This document shows, piece after piece, positions 45,880 to 55,037 of a DNA stretch of 64,000 bases (the first letter of the stretch is position 1; each line of letters begins with the position of its first letter). The DNA comes from an uncultured Muribaculaceae bacterium (GTDB taxonomy: Bacteria; Bacteroidota; Bacteroidia; Bacteroidales; Muribaculaceae): positions 1 to 64,000 of the forward strand of contig CALUMI010000004.1 in the NCBI GenBank assembly GCA_944321725.1, written 5' to 3'. Below the pieces are notes generated by a model. It was not told the origin of the DNA and did no database searches. It saw only the letters and a program-made list of their open reading frames with translations. The position numbers and the translations under genes are program-made.

Positions 45880-46878
45880 ATGCAACATCTTATGGGACGC
45901 CTGCTTACATTCGACATAGCCAAAGCCATTTGTATCATACTCGTGGTCGTCGGACACTACTATCCCGACAACTCTCCCGGATGGTACAAAAATATACACG
46001 ACATTATTTACTCTTTCCACATGCCGCTGTTCATGTTCGCAAGCGGATACATCTATATGTTCACAAAGAGCAACCGTATTCACGGTTTCTGCTCAAAAAA
46101 GTAAGGCGGTTGCTTATTCCCTATTTATCAGCGTCGATACTGATAATAACGCTCAAACTCGCGTCGCAACACGGAAACGCCCTTGTGGAAAACCCAGTAA
46201 CATGGATGTCGTATATCCGCATGTTTTATTATCCGGAGGCAGGCTTTTTCCTTTGGTTTATAATAGCTCTTTGGTGGATGTTTGTGCTTGTGCCGCTTTT
46301 CAGGACAAAAAAGCAACGGCTCGTCCTTTTTATGCTTGCGATAATTCTGAACTACCTGCCGATTGAAGCAACAAGCATCCTATGCCTGCAACAAGTAAAA
46401 ACGATGCTCGTGTTTTTCATGCTCGGAGTTGTCATTGCCGATTATTCCAAAGTCAGGAGCCTCTCATCATAAGAATTAACGGAGCCATAGGATTAGCCCT
46501 GTTTTGTGCCGTGGAAACCATAATGCTCGCATATCCCGGCACTATGGCAGGAAAAATTGCCGAAACAGCAGCCCCTTATCTCGGAATTTGTGCAACAATC
46601 TACATATCAAACATAATTGCAACAGCAAAAAGCGGTCTAACCAAGTTGCTTACAACAATATCAGGCTCTTTATACATAGTCTATCTTTTCATACCACCTT
46701 TGAGGGATTGGCAAAAGCAATCATGGATAAAATTCCGTATTTCGACGGATATGACACAGCCGCTTTTATCATCGGATGTATCATTGTCATAACTTGCGGA
46801 ACAGTTCTGCCTGTCGTTACCCACAGACTTATTCTTGACAAGGCCCGCATAACCCGGTTTTTATTCGGGCTGAAATAA
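45880..46878 (+). pseudogene. Acyltransferase 3 family gene broken by three frameshifts
   Basis: Reading starts at ATG 45880 (MQHLMGRLLTFDIAKAICII, with VVVGHYY, the active-site His region). It then needs a -1 step near 46064 (into KEQPYSRFLLKKVRRLLIPY), a second near 46450 (into SQEPLIIRINGAIG) and a third near 46690 (into FHTTFEGLAKAIMDK), ending at FLFGLK. Each step is the loss of one base in a short A or T run (twice in a CAAAG context, once in a T4 run). The three fragments together are an O-acetyltransferase with about ten helices. It follows GT2 by 26 bases. Real decay or assembly error are both possible. Confidence 0.8.
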
Positions 46879-46987
46879 ACGCGGCGAATAAAAAAGCGTA
46901 CGCTTTCCGGCTGTTTTTTAGCCAAATCCCAACCTTTTACAGCCGATTTGCAGTATCTTTACGGTTGTAACAATAAACTCGTCGTCT

Positions 46988-48403
46988 GTGGAAGCGGAGA
47001 AATTAGGAGAAGAAATATTGAGGCAACTGCCGTATGAGCCCAACGGGCAGCAAATGGAAGTCGTGGCGGCTTTCAGCAAATTCGTCACCGACAATGAGCC
47101 ACGGCCGGCTTTCGTGCTCAACGGATATGCCGGGACTGGCAAAACATCACTGACAAGCGCGCTTGTACGCGCATTGGCCTCCGTCGGGATACGCGCCATA
47201 TTGCTCGCGCCCACAGGCAGAGCCGCCAAAGTATTCTCCTCATATTCAGGACACGGAGCCTCGACTATCCACCACCACATTTATCAAAGCCGGCAATTCG
47301 ACCCTCAATCAATGGCATTCAGCCTGCGGCGCAACAATTTCAAGAACACATACTTCATAGTCGACGAGGCCTCTATGATAGCCAATCGTCCCGGAGAATA
47401 TGCCGTATTCGGGACAGGCCGTCTGCTCGACGATTTGATAACATACGTGTACGAAAGCGAAGGATGCCGGCTGATTTTGCTCGGCGACATAGCACAGCTC
47501 CCTCCCGTTGGCTATACCGACAGCCCTGCATTGTCGCCGGAGATACTTCATGGCTACGGATTGACCGTCTACAGCTACACTCTGACCGAAGTGGCCCGTC
47601 AACGCCACGATTCCGGCATCCTGCAAAATGCCACAATGATAAGAAACATTATCACTTCGGGAGAATTAAAACCGCCTGTCATTCATGTTGCCCGATTCGA
47701 CGACATGGAAGTGGTCACCGGAGAATTTCTTGCCGAAAGGATTGAAGAATGCTACGATAAGGATGGCATAGATGAAACAATAATCGTAACGCGATCCAAC
47801 AAAAGCGCCGTAATGTTCAATCAGGGAGTGCGTGGCAGAGTGCTTTACATGGAAAGCGAGCTATGCGTCGGCGACATACTCCTCGTGGCGAAAAACAACT
47901 ATCATTGGTCGGCAAACAGCGACGGGAAAATGGATTTCATAGCCAACGGCGACACGGCAATAGTGCGCCGGCTGTCGGGAGTAACGGAGATGCACGGATT
48001 CCGGTTTGCCGACGCCACTCTCGAATTTCCTGACTATCAATGTGAATTCGACGCAAAAATAGTGCTCGACGCGCTTTATTCCGACACACCGGCATTGAGC
48101 CGCAGCCAAAACGAGAAGCTCTACATGTCGGTGATGGAAGATTATGCCGACATACCGCGGCTTAAAGAGCGATACAAAAAGCTGAAAGAAGACCCGTACT
48201 ACAACGCTCTGCAAGTGAAATTCGCATATTCGGTGACATGCCATAAAGCACAAGGCGGACAATGGCGCAACGTGTTCATCGACATGGGATACATCCCTGA
48301 AGATGCCTATAAAAACATCGACTTCTACCGTTGGCTCTACACATCGTTCACACGCTCCTACGGAAAAATTTACCTGATAAATCCTCCATTGCCCACCGAC
48401 TGA
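46988..48403 (+). CDS. AAA-family helicase (RecD/Pif1-like, UvrD_C_2)
   Basis: 471 aa, GTG start. Walker A is VLNGYAGTGKTSLTSALV; Walker B is YFIVDEASMIA (DEAS); LLGDIAQLPPVG follows, and the C-terminal motif is YSVTCHKAQGGQW. A RecD2-type single-protein helicase with a conserved role in Bacteroidetes repair. It has a promoter-like TATCTTTA box shortly upstream. Confidence 0.88.
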   Translation: MEAEKLGEEILRQLPYEPNGQQMEVVAAFSKFVTDNEPRPAFVLNGYAGTGKTSLTSALVRALASVGIRAILLAPTGRAAKVFSSYSGHGASTIHHHIYQSRQFDPQSMAFSLRRNNFKNTYFIVDEASMIANRPGEYAVFGTGRLLDDLITYVYESEGCRLILLGDIAQLPPVGYTDSPALSPEILHGYGLTVYSYTLTEVARQRHDSGILQNATMIRNIITSGELKPPVIHVARFDDMEVVTGEFLAERIEECYDKDGIDETIIVTRSNKSAVMFNQGVRGRVLYMESELCVGDILLVAKNNYHWSANSDGKMDFIANGDTAIVRRLSGVTEMHGFRFADATLEFPDYQCEFDAKIVLDALYSDTPALSRSQNEKLYMSVMEDYADIPRLKERYKKLKEDPYYNALQVKFAYSVTCHKAQGGQWRNVFIDMGYIPEDAYKNIDFYRWLYTSFTRSYGKIYLINPPLPTD

Positions 48404-48448
48404 TCTACCAAAATTCCGTAAATTTGCAGCCGGAAAAAACGAAATGAT

Positions 48449-49534
48449 ATGAAGATCGGAGATATAGTACGTTTTCTCAATGCCGTAGGCGGAGGGAAAG
48501 TGACAAAAATAGAAGGCAACATCGCGTATGTTGAGGACAACGACGGCTTTGAAACGCCGATATTGGTGAAAGAATGTGTAGTGGTCGATCCCGACGGCGG
48601 CATGATGCCGAAACGGAAATTCGGATCAAACGAGCCAAGCAAATATGAGGCGCCTGCAATCACTCATTCCAAACCCGCCCCAAATACTGAACCGGGAAAT
48701 GCAGAAACGGCAGAAGAAACCGCCGGAGGCGATGTGCTTAATATCGTACTTGGCTATGAGGCAAGAGAAATCAAACATCTCAACACCACCACTTTCGACG
48801 CCTACATCATAAACGACAGCAATTACTATCTGTACATACTCTATGCGTCGCGCAACAGCGATGGCAAATGGGAGAGCCGCTACAACGGAATAGTGGAGCC
48901 CAACATGCAAGTGCTGCTCGAAGAACTGAATCATGACGACCTGACAGAGTTGGAACGCGTCTGCGTGCAATATGTGGCATTTAAACAGGACAAGCCTTTC
49001 AAACTTAAAAATCCCGGCGCTGTGGAGTTCAGAGTCGACGCGACAAAATTCTACAAAATGCACTGTTTCCACGAAAACATGTATTTCGACAACCCTGTCA
49101 TTGCCTACGACATAGTGAAAAACGATGTGCCGCAACGCAGCATGGTAATCGACAGCGGCATGATAGAACAAGCCATGCGCGAAAAGAAGACAGCCGACAA
49201 GCAGCAGAAAAAGCCGGTCAGCAAACACGCTGACAAGCAACATAAAAAAAACGAAATCATAGAAGTTGACCTGCATATCAACGAGCTCCTCGACACTACA
49301 ACAGGCCTGTCAAACAAAGACATGCTCGACGTACAGCTAAAAGAGTTTCGCCGCGTAATGGATGAGAACATCGGCAACAAAGGCCAAAAAATCATATTCA
49401 TACATGGCAAGGGCGAAGGCGTGCTGCGAAAGGCGCTGCTTGACGAGTTGAAGCACAAATACAAGCACTGCGACGCTCAGGACGCGTCTTTCCGCGAATA
49501 TGGCTTCGGTGCGACATTGGTAACAATCCGTTAA
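48449..49534 (+). CDS. DUF2027 and Smr-domain protein
   Basis: 361 aa. The N-terminus is the DUF2027 beta-rich domain (MKIGDIVRFLNAVGGGKVTK), the C-terminus an Smr domain (IEVDLHINELLDTTTGLSNK then FIHGKGEGVLRKALLDEL with the HGKG motif). A lysine-rich linker (KQQKKPVSKHADKQHKKNE) joins them. Smr domains are nuclease-like; the linked role is unknown. Common in Bacteroidetes as a single conserved gene. Confidence 0.88.
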   Translation: MKIGDIVRFLNAVGGGKVTKIEGNIAYVEDNDGFETPILVKECVVVDPDGGMMPKRKFGSNEPSKYEAPAITHSKPAPNTEPGNAETAEETAGGDVLNIVLGYEAREIKHLNTTTFDAYIINDSNYYLYILYASRNSDGKWESRYNGIVEPNMQVLLEELNHDDLTELERVCVQYVAFKQDKPFKLKNPGAVEFRVDATKFYKMHCFHENMYFDNPVIAYDIVKNDVPQRSMVIDSGMIEQAMREKKTADKQQKKPVSKHADKQHKKNEIIEVDLHINELLDTTTGLSNKDMLDVQLKEFRRVMDENIGNKGQKIIFIHGKGEGVLRKALLDELKHKYKHCDAQDASFREYGFGATLVTIR

Positions 49535-49535
49535 C

Positions 49536-50300
49536 ATGATTTTCTATTTCTCAGCGACAGGCAACAGCAAGCATGTGGCAGAACTGCTGTCAGCCGCCAT
49601 TGGCGACAGCCGTCCGACAGACATGCGCACCCTCTCCGGCTCCGGCCGCCACATCGAAATCAACGAAAACGAGAGCATAGGATTTGTCTTTCCTGTTCAC
49701 TCGTGGGGTATGCCTAAAACCCTGCCGGAAGTGATTGCGGGCATAAAATTCAAAGGATACAACCCTGAAAAGAGCTATTGCTATATGGTGTGCAGTTGCG
49801 GCGATGATTGCGGACTGACATTCCGGCAATGGAGTAAAGCAGCAGAGCGAGCCGGGCTGAAAGCAAGTGCCGGATATTCGGTGTTCATGCCCAACACATA
49901 CGTGCTCCTGCCCGGGTTCGACACCGACGACAGCAGCCTGACCGAAAAAAAGCTGAACGCCGCCCCAAAAAGAATTGAGGAAATTGCCGCAATGATAAGA
50001 TGCCGAGCCATTGGCGACCACACATATCACGGTCGTTTCAGCCGCATGAAGTCAGGCTTGATTTATCCTGTTTTCATAAAAACCATAACCGACAAGCCAT
50101 TTCATGCCGACAACGACAAATGTGTAAAATGCGGAAAATGCCGCACAGCGTGCCCGACAGGCAATATCACAACCGAGAACGGCCTCCCGAAATGGAACGG
50201 GCATTGCATCAACTGCCTCGCCTGCTATCATTATTGTCCTGCCAAATGCATCGACTTCGGCAAGATGACACGCCGTAAAGGGCAATATCATTTTAAATAA
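49536..50300 (+). CDS. EFR1-family flavodoxin/ferredoxin protein
   Basis: 254 aa. Flavodoxin-like N-terminus (MIFYFSATGNSKHVAELL) and two C-terminal 4Fe-4S clusters (CVKCGKCRTACP and CINCLACYHYCP). EFR1 proteins are cytosolic electron carriers of anaerobes. Starts 1 base after the Smr gene. Confidence 0.9.
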   Translation: MIFYFSATGNSKHVAELLSAAIGDSRPTDMRTLSGSGRHIEINENESIGFVFPVHSWGMPKTLPEVIAGIKFKGYNPEKSYCYMVCSCGDDCGLTFRQWSKAAERAGLKASAGYSVFMPNTYVLLPGFDTDDSSLTEKKLNAAPKRIEEIAAMIRCRAIGDHTYHGRFSRMKSGLIYPVFIKTITDKPFHADNDKCVKCGKCRTACPTGNITTENGLPKWNGHCINCLACYHYCPAKCIDFGKMTRRKGQYHFK

Positions 50301-50399
50301 CCAATCCGCTTTCACCCTGCCATTTACCCACGGACTTGGCGGTGCCGCGCATCAACAGCAATAAGATAAACGCATCCCGGCACAACATTTTCAAGCGAG

Positions 50400-50518
50400 T
50401 TTGATTATTCTGCCCTCGATTTTCATTATCTTTGGATAAGATAAGATGCGGTTCGGCAGAACCAAAGATGAAAACTGTGTTTTCTATTTGTTTCTGCTCT
50501 CACCTTTCATTATCTTTG
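50400..50518 (+). promoter_or_regulatory. Duplicated GATGCGG-type promoter element of argF'
   Basis: First copy TTTG (50400) with TATCTTTG (50427-50434, spacer 23); then GATGCGGTTCGGCAGAACC; second copy TTTG (50487-50490), 20 bases, TATCTTTG (50511-50518). Same family as the exbB element. Confidence 0.6.
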
Positions 50519-50537
50519 CTCCTAAAGATATGCGATT

Positions 50538-51491
50538 ATGAAGAAATTCACTTGCGTCGACGACATTGGCGACCTCAAAGCAGCCGTTAAAGAAGCGTTA
50601 GAAGTAAAAAAGGATCGTTTTGCCTATAAACATTTGGGCGAAAACAAAACACTGCTGATGATATTTTTCAATTCATCGCTCCGCACACGGCTAAGCACGC
50701 AAAAAGCGGCAATGAATCTCGGAATGAACGTGATAGTACTCGACGTAAACCAAGGGGCATGGAAACTCGAAACCGAGCGCGGAGTGATAATGGATGGCGA
50801 CAAGCCGGAGCACCTGTTGGAGGCTATTCCCGTAATGGGCTGCTATTGCGATGTGATAGGAGTGCGCTCATTCGCCCGTTTCGAAAGCAAGACCGATGAC
50901 TATTCAGAGAAAATCTTGGAGCAGTTCATCCGGTATTCCGGCAGGCCTGTATTCAGCATGGAAGCGGCCACCCGCCACCCTCTGCAAAGTTTCGCCGACT
51001 TAATAACCATTGAGGAATACAAGACAAAAGACCATCCGAAAGTAGTGCTCACATGGGCTCCGCATCCGAAAGCGCTGCCACAGGCCGTGCCCAATTCATT
51101 CGCCGAATGGATGCGCAAAACCGACTACGATTTTGTAATCACCCATCCTCACGGCTATGAGCTCGCCGAAGAGTTTACGGCGGGTGTGCCAATAATCTAC
51201 GACCAAAACGAGGCTCTCTCCGGCGCGGATTTTGTCTACGCAAAAAATTGGTCGGCATTTACCGGACCCAACTACGGAAAAGTGCTGAGCACCGACCGCT
51301 CATGGACAATCACATCAGAAAAAATGGCGTTGACCGACAATGCCCGGTTCATGCACTGCCTGCCCGTAAGAAGAAACATGATTGTGAGCGATGAGGTTAT
51401 CGAAAGCGAACGCTCTATCGTCATACCGGAGGCCGCCAACCGTGAAATATCGGCAATGGTAGTGCTGAAACGCATTCTTGAAGATTTATAA
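50538..51491 (+). CDS. argF': N-succinyl-L-ornithine carbamoyltransferase
   Basis: 317 aa. The carbamoyl-phosphate motif is FFNSSLRTR (43-51) and HCLP is in FMHCLPVRRN. In acetylornithine carbamoyltransferase the residue in the DGD loop is Glu; here it is Pro90 (VIMDGDKPEH), the residue reported to set succinylornithine specificity in the Bacteroides fragilis enzyme. The arginine route here thus probably uses succinylated intermediates. It is apart from the other arginine genes and has its own promoter. Confidence 0.9.
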   Translation: MKKFTCVDDIGDLKAAVKEALEVKKDRFAYKHLGENKTLLMIFFNSSLRTRLSTQKAAMNLGMNVIVLDVNQGAWKLETERGVIMDGDKPEHLLEAIPVMGCYCDVIGVRSFARFESKTDDYSEKILEQFIRYSGRPVFSMEAATRHPLQSFADLITIEEYKTKDHPKVVLTWAPHPKALPQAVPNSFAEWMRKTDYDFVITHPHGYELAEEFTAGVPIIYDQNEALSGADFVYAKNWSAFTGPNYGKVLSTDRSWTITSEKMALTDNARFMHCLPVRRNMIVSDEVIESERSIVIPEAANREISAMVVLKRILEDL

Positions 51492-51504
51492 AAAGCCCTA
51501 TATT

Positions 51505-52698
51505 ATGAAACGATTGATTTTTCTACTCATATTAGTTCCTATGCTTGCGTCGGCCACAGGCAACACTCGCTATTGGAATGAAGGCCCGTTGTCGTGGAGT
51601 GATTTTACAGGCAACCCTGTGATGAAAACCACTCCCACTTACTTCAAAGGCCGCCTGATGGTAAAATCGGAGATAACCCAAGAAGAAAAATCCCGTTTTA
51701 ACATCGAGACATCAGTTTCAACCTACGCTTTTGCGGAGATGGACAAATCACAATCCTACGCCGACAGCGCATACCGCAGCGACCGTATGCTCCGCTATCA
51801 CCAACTGCAATTCGACTTGCTCGAGCTTATGCGCCGCCGTCTGCAGGCCGATCTCAACACAGGCATGACGGGAATAGAAGCCGACAAACGGGTGGCATAT
51901 TATCAAAATCTTTATGACGAGTACATTGCCGACATCGCGCAACGCACTGTCAACGGCAGTAACGACAACCGGCTGCAAGAGGAGGAATATTTTGTGCGCA
52001 AACAATTGGACGAGTTCCTGCTTCCTGCTGTCCCGGAGGTGAAACCCGGCAAATTCAGCTACGGATGGTATATAGGGACAGGCGCGTTTATCCCGACAGG
52101 CGACATTGCCGACGCGTTCGGCTATTCATGGCTTTTCAACATCGGTTTAACAGCCGGCTATGACAGGCTGTTCCTGAAAGCCGACATTTCCTACGGGCAA
52201 CCGCGGTTGGACAACATCAGGAACGAGCTGTTCGGACGTGAGAACGAATGGGCGGTCAACCGCTATGCCAACCAGCTTTCGGGAGTTGTGGCTATAGGCT
52301 ACCGTGTCCTCGACACGAAACATTTCGCAATCACAATCAACGTCGGAGGAGGCTGGACCAACTATGCGTGGGACGTGGCCGACTACATTCACAACCCCGA
52401 TCCGGAGGAGGCGATGAATCCGGAAACGGAATATGTGATAAATTCCGAGATAAGGCGCAACACCATCCACAACTTCAACTACATGGCCGGGCTCGACTTT
52501 GATTGGAATTTCCATACGGCAGTGTCCGACAAACCGTTTTTTCTCAGCGGACGGCGTGAACAATACACATCCTCACTACGGCTGTCGCCATATTTCATGC
52601 ACCAGAAATATTCCAAACTCACACCCGGACGAAGCGGTTTTCAAGTAGGCATAATGCTGTCGTACAGCGGACTTGCCCGCGCTTTAGGGTTCAAATAA
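51505..52698 (+). CDS. Outer-membrane beta-barrel protein with N-terminal DUF922-like domain
   Basis: 397 aa from ATG 51505 (an upstream in-frame start overlaps argF'). Signal peptide MKRLIFLLILVPMLASATG. The N-terminal half (RYWNEGPLSWSDFTGNP, then helix-rich YQNLYDEYIADIAQR) resembles small Bacteroidetes DUF922-type domains. The second half is a beta-barrel (GWYIGTGAFIPTGDIADAFG, LTAGYDRLFLKADISYG, MLSYSGLARALGFK). No enzyme motif. Role unknown. Confidence 0.6.
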   Translation: MKRLIFLLILVPMLASATGNTRYWNEGPLSWSDFTGNPVMKTTPTYFKGRLMVKSEITQEEKSRFNIETSVSTYAFAEMDKSQSYADSAYRSDRMLRYHQLQFDLLELMRRRLQADLNTGMTGIEADKRVAYYQNLYDEYIADIAQRTVNGSNDNRLQEEEYFVRKQLDEFLLPAVPEVKPGKFSYGWYIGTGAFIPTGDIADAFGYSWLFNIGLTAGYDRLFLKADISYGQPRLDNIRNELFGRENEWAVNRYANQLSGVVAIGYRVLDTKHFAITINVGGGWTNYAWDVADYIHNPDPEEAMNPETEYVINSEIRRNTIHNFNYMAGLDFDWNFHTAVSDKPFFLSGRREQYTSSLRLSPYFMHQKYSKLTPGRSGFQVGIMLSYSGLARALGFK

Positions 52699-52710
52699 AC
52701 TATAACGGAC

Positions 52711-53745
52711 ATGGCACTGACAATACCACATTGTTATCGGCTGAAACTGCTGCCTGAAACAACAGAGATAGCAATCAAACTGATAAAAGACGCATTCCAG
52801 CAGCGCATAGCCAAAGCTCTGAATCTCCGGCGCGTGACGGCTCCGCTCTTTGTGCTTTCGGGCACAGGGCTTAACGACGACCTCAACGGAGTGGAGAAAG
52901 CGGTAAGTTTCCCCGTAAAATCATTGGGCGGGCGACAGGCTGAAGTGGTGCATTCGCTTGCGAAATGGAAACGCTCCAAACTCGCTGCCTACGGCATTGC
53001 CCCCGGCTTCGGCATCTACACCGACATGAACGCCATCCGCACAGATGAGGAGCTCGACAACATCCACTCCATTTATGTGGACCAATGGGACTGGGAGCAG
53101 ACAATACGCGACACCGACCGCAATCTTGACTACTTGGTCGCGACAGTAAGAAAAATTTACACCGCGCTGAGAGAAACAGAGCAAATCGTGTACGACAGAT
53201 TTCCGCATATCACGCCCGTACTGCCCAACGATATCAAGATAGTGCATTCCGAAGAATTGCTGCAAATGTATCCCACGCTTTCGCCAAAAGAGCGCGAGGC
53301 AGAGATAACAAAAAAATATGGTGCCACATTCATTGTGGGGATAGGAGCGGATTTATCCGACGGAAAACCGCACGATGGCCGCGCACCCGATTATGACGAT
53401 TGGATTACGCCCAACAATGCCGGCTATCGCGGCCTTAACGGCGACATAATGCTGTGGAATCACGTGCTGCAAATTCCTTTCGAGCTGTCGTCGATGGGCA
53501 TCCGCGTAAGTCCGGAATCGCTGATGGAGCAGTTGCGCGCAAGAGGATGCGAAGAGCGTGCCGCGTTGCCGTTCCACCGGTCGCTGCTTGCCGGAAAACT
53601 GCCATACTCCATCGGCGGGGGCATCGGGCAAAGCCGTCTGTGCATGTTCCTGCTGCAAAAAGCGCACATCGGGGAAGTCCAAGCGAGTGTTTGGCCTGAG
53701 GAGCAAATAGAGGAATGCCGTAGAAACAATATATTTTTAATGTAA
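52711..53745 (+). CDS. asnA: Aspartate-ammonia ligase
   Basis: 344 aa ATP-dependent asparagine synthetase of the class II tRNA-synthetase fold. VSFPVKSLGGRQAEVVHSLA and HSIYVDQWDWEQTI, and the motif-3-like GGGIGQSRLCMFLL are seen. The family length is about 330-345 aa. It precedes queF by 7 bases, so they are likely co-transcribed. Confidence 0.95.
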   Translation: MALTIPHCYRLKLLPETTEIAIKLIKDAFQQRIAKALNLRRVTAPLFVLSGTGLNDDLNGVEKAVSFPVKSLGGRQAEVVHSLAKWKRSKLAAYGIAPGFGIYTDMNAIRTDEELDNIHSIYVDQWDWEQTIRDTDRNLDYLVATVRKIYTALRETEQIVYDRFPHITPVLPNDIKIVHSEELLQMYPTLSPKEREAEITKKYGATFIVGIGADLSDGKPHDGRAPDYDDWITPNNAGYRGLNGDIMLWNHVLQIPFELSSMGIRVSPESLMEQLRARGCEERAALPFHRSLLAGKLPYSIGGGIGQSRLCMFLLQKAHIGEVQASVWPEEQIEECRRNNIFLM

Positions 53746-53752
53746 CTGAAAA

Positions 53753-54226
53753 ATGCCGAGAACAGAAAAAGAATTGCAGGGAGTAACCCTTTTGGGCAAC
53801 ACCGCCACACGCTATCCGGACCAATATTCGCCGGAGGTGCTTGAAACATTCAAGAACAAACATCCGGAAAACGAGTATGTCGTCACATTCATCTGCCCGG
53901 AGTTCACAAGCCTTTGCCCGAAAACCGGCCAGCCTGATTTTGCCAAGATAATCATAAGCTACATACCGCGCGAGGATATGGTGGAAAGCAAGAGCCTGAA
54001 GCTGTATCTTTTCAGTTTCCGCAACCACGGCGACTTCCACGAGGATTGCGTCAACATCATAATGAAAGACCTTGTGCGTATCATGAATCCGCGCTACATA
54101 GAAGTGCGGGGCATTTTCACGCCGCGCGGAGGAATAGCCATACATCCTTTCGCCAATTATGCCGACGAGGAGCATCAAGAAATGAAGCGTCAACGGATAA
54201 TGGCAAATTTCAACAATAATTTATGA
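53753..54226 (+). CDS. queF: PreQ0 reductase (7-cyano-7-deazaguanine reductase)
   Basis: 157 aa, single-domain QueF. The catalytic cysteine is in [34 protein letters not shown] is the second signature. It reduces preQ0 to preQ1 in queuosine synthesis. The queC gene is at 55038, with an inserted minus-strand gene between. Confidence 0.95.
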   Translation: MPRTEKELQGVTLLGNTATRYPDQYSPEVLETFKNKHPENEYVVTFICPEFTSLCPKTGQPDFAKIIISYIPREDMVESKSLKLYLFSFRNHGDFHEDCVNIIMKDLVRIMNPRYIEVRGIFTPRGGIAIHPFANYADEEHQEMKRQRIMANFNNNL

Positions 54227-54252
54227 TTTTCTGCCGTCAAAAGGCTAATTGC

Positions 54253-54302
54253 TTTGTATATAGTGCAAAAAATTTATATTTTTGCACTGTATACAGTGCA
54301 AA
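54253..54302 (+). promoter_or_regulatory. Operator-bearing promoter with no obvious downstream gene
   Basis: TTTG (54253-54256), a 20-base spacer and TATTTTTG (54277-54284) form a near-perfect promoter. A perfect 22-bp palindrome (54281-54302; half-site TTTGCACTGTA) covers the -7 box end and start point. A second half-site (TGTATATAGTGCAAA, 54255-54269) lies in the -33 region, 33 bases from its match. The only ATG after it (54306) opens four codons. It could double as a terminator hairpin for the minus-strand gene. Confidence 0.5.
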
Positions 54303-54311
54303 GATATGAGA

Positions 54312-54824
54312 TTAATATAAATTAGGCACTTCTATATAATCTATTTTGTCATCGTCGTCAAACGAAACATACATCCAACCAAAATCGCAAAAAGAACCAC
54401 CAAACAAGCTTTCTTTTGGGGCAATCCCCGTTAGTTTTTGGAATTTATCCTTATCCATCCCTACTTTTATTTCCTCACCTTTATACATGTAATAAACCTG
54501 TGGCGTATAGATTGTAAATTCAAGCAACACCCTTTTGGGGTCAACGACGTTTTTTCCTTTGGCGGTCGTGATTGTCATCGTTCGCTCTCCATTCAAGAAA
54601 CATTCTCCATACATTTTTAAAAGCAACCCCTCCGACCACTCTATTTTATCATAAAGTCCCGGTATGGAAGACGGTATGTCCTCCTCATACATATAGTACC
54701 TCAAAACATTGCCTAACGACACCTTTATTTCCCATTTCTCTTTTCCCGATATGCTTATCTCAAATGTTTGTGCCGTTGCCGTAACACAGAAAAAACAGCA
54801 CAATAAAAATATTACCTTTCTCAT
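54312..54824 (-). CDS. Secreted hypothetical protein
   Basis: 170 aa from ATG 54824. Signal peptide MRKVIFLLCCFFCVTATAQ. The remainder has short beta segments (FEISISGKEKWEIKVSLG, VLLEFTIYTPQVYYMY) and an acidic C-terminal patch (FDDDDKIDY). Not recognised. It is on the minus strand between queF and queC, whose linkage it interrupts, and is A/T-richer than them. Confidence 0.65.
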   Translation of the reverse strand: MRKVIFLLCCFFCVTATAQTFEISISGKEKWEIKVSLGNVLRYYMYEEDIPSSIPGLYDKIEWSEGLLLKMYGECFLNGERTMTITTAKGKNVVDPKRVLLEFTIYTPQVYYMYKGEEIKVGMDKDKFQKLTGIAPKESLFGGSFCDFGWMYVSFDDDDKIDYIEVPNLY

Positions 54825-54886
54825 AATGACTTTTTTTCCAAAATTACAAAATATTGAAACATATTCAATTACATATATATTAAAAA

Positions 54887-54992
54887 ATTGTTTAAACAAT
54901 ATTTTTGCTACCTTTGTAGAAGATAGGATGCGGCTTGGCATAACAATCTCAAACAAGTTTGATTGTTCTACACTCGCCTTTCGCTATCTTTG
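54887..54992 (+). promoter_or_regulatory. queC upstream region: palindrome and GATGCGG-type promoter element
   Basis: A perfect 14-bp palindrome ATTGTTTAAACAAT (54887-54900), a first -7 box TACCTTTG (54909-54916), GGATGCGGCTTGGCATAACA, an inverted repeat (CAAAC-AA-GTTTG) and a second -7 box TATCTTTG (54985-54992). Same architecture as the elements before exbB and argF'. Confidence 0.55.
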
Positions 54993-55037
54993 CATAAGAC
55001 AGCCGTATCTCGGCATAACAAGAAAAAAAGCAATGTG

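Noticed and set aside
46893..46906. Palindrome AAAGCGTACGCTTT as a terminator after the acyltransferase
   Set aside because: The stem has no room for a loop and only a distant T-run, so termination is not convincing.
53435..54193. 252-aa minus-strand frame over asnA/queF
   Set aside because: Shadow of two genes with conserved active sites.
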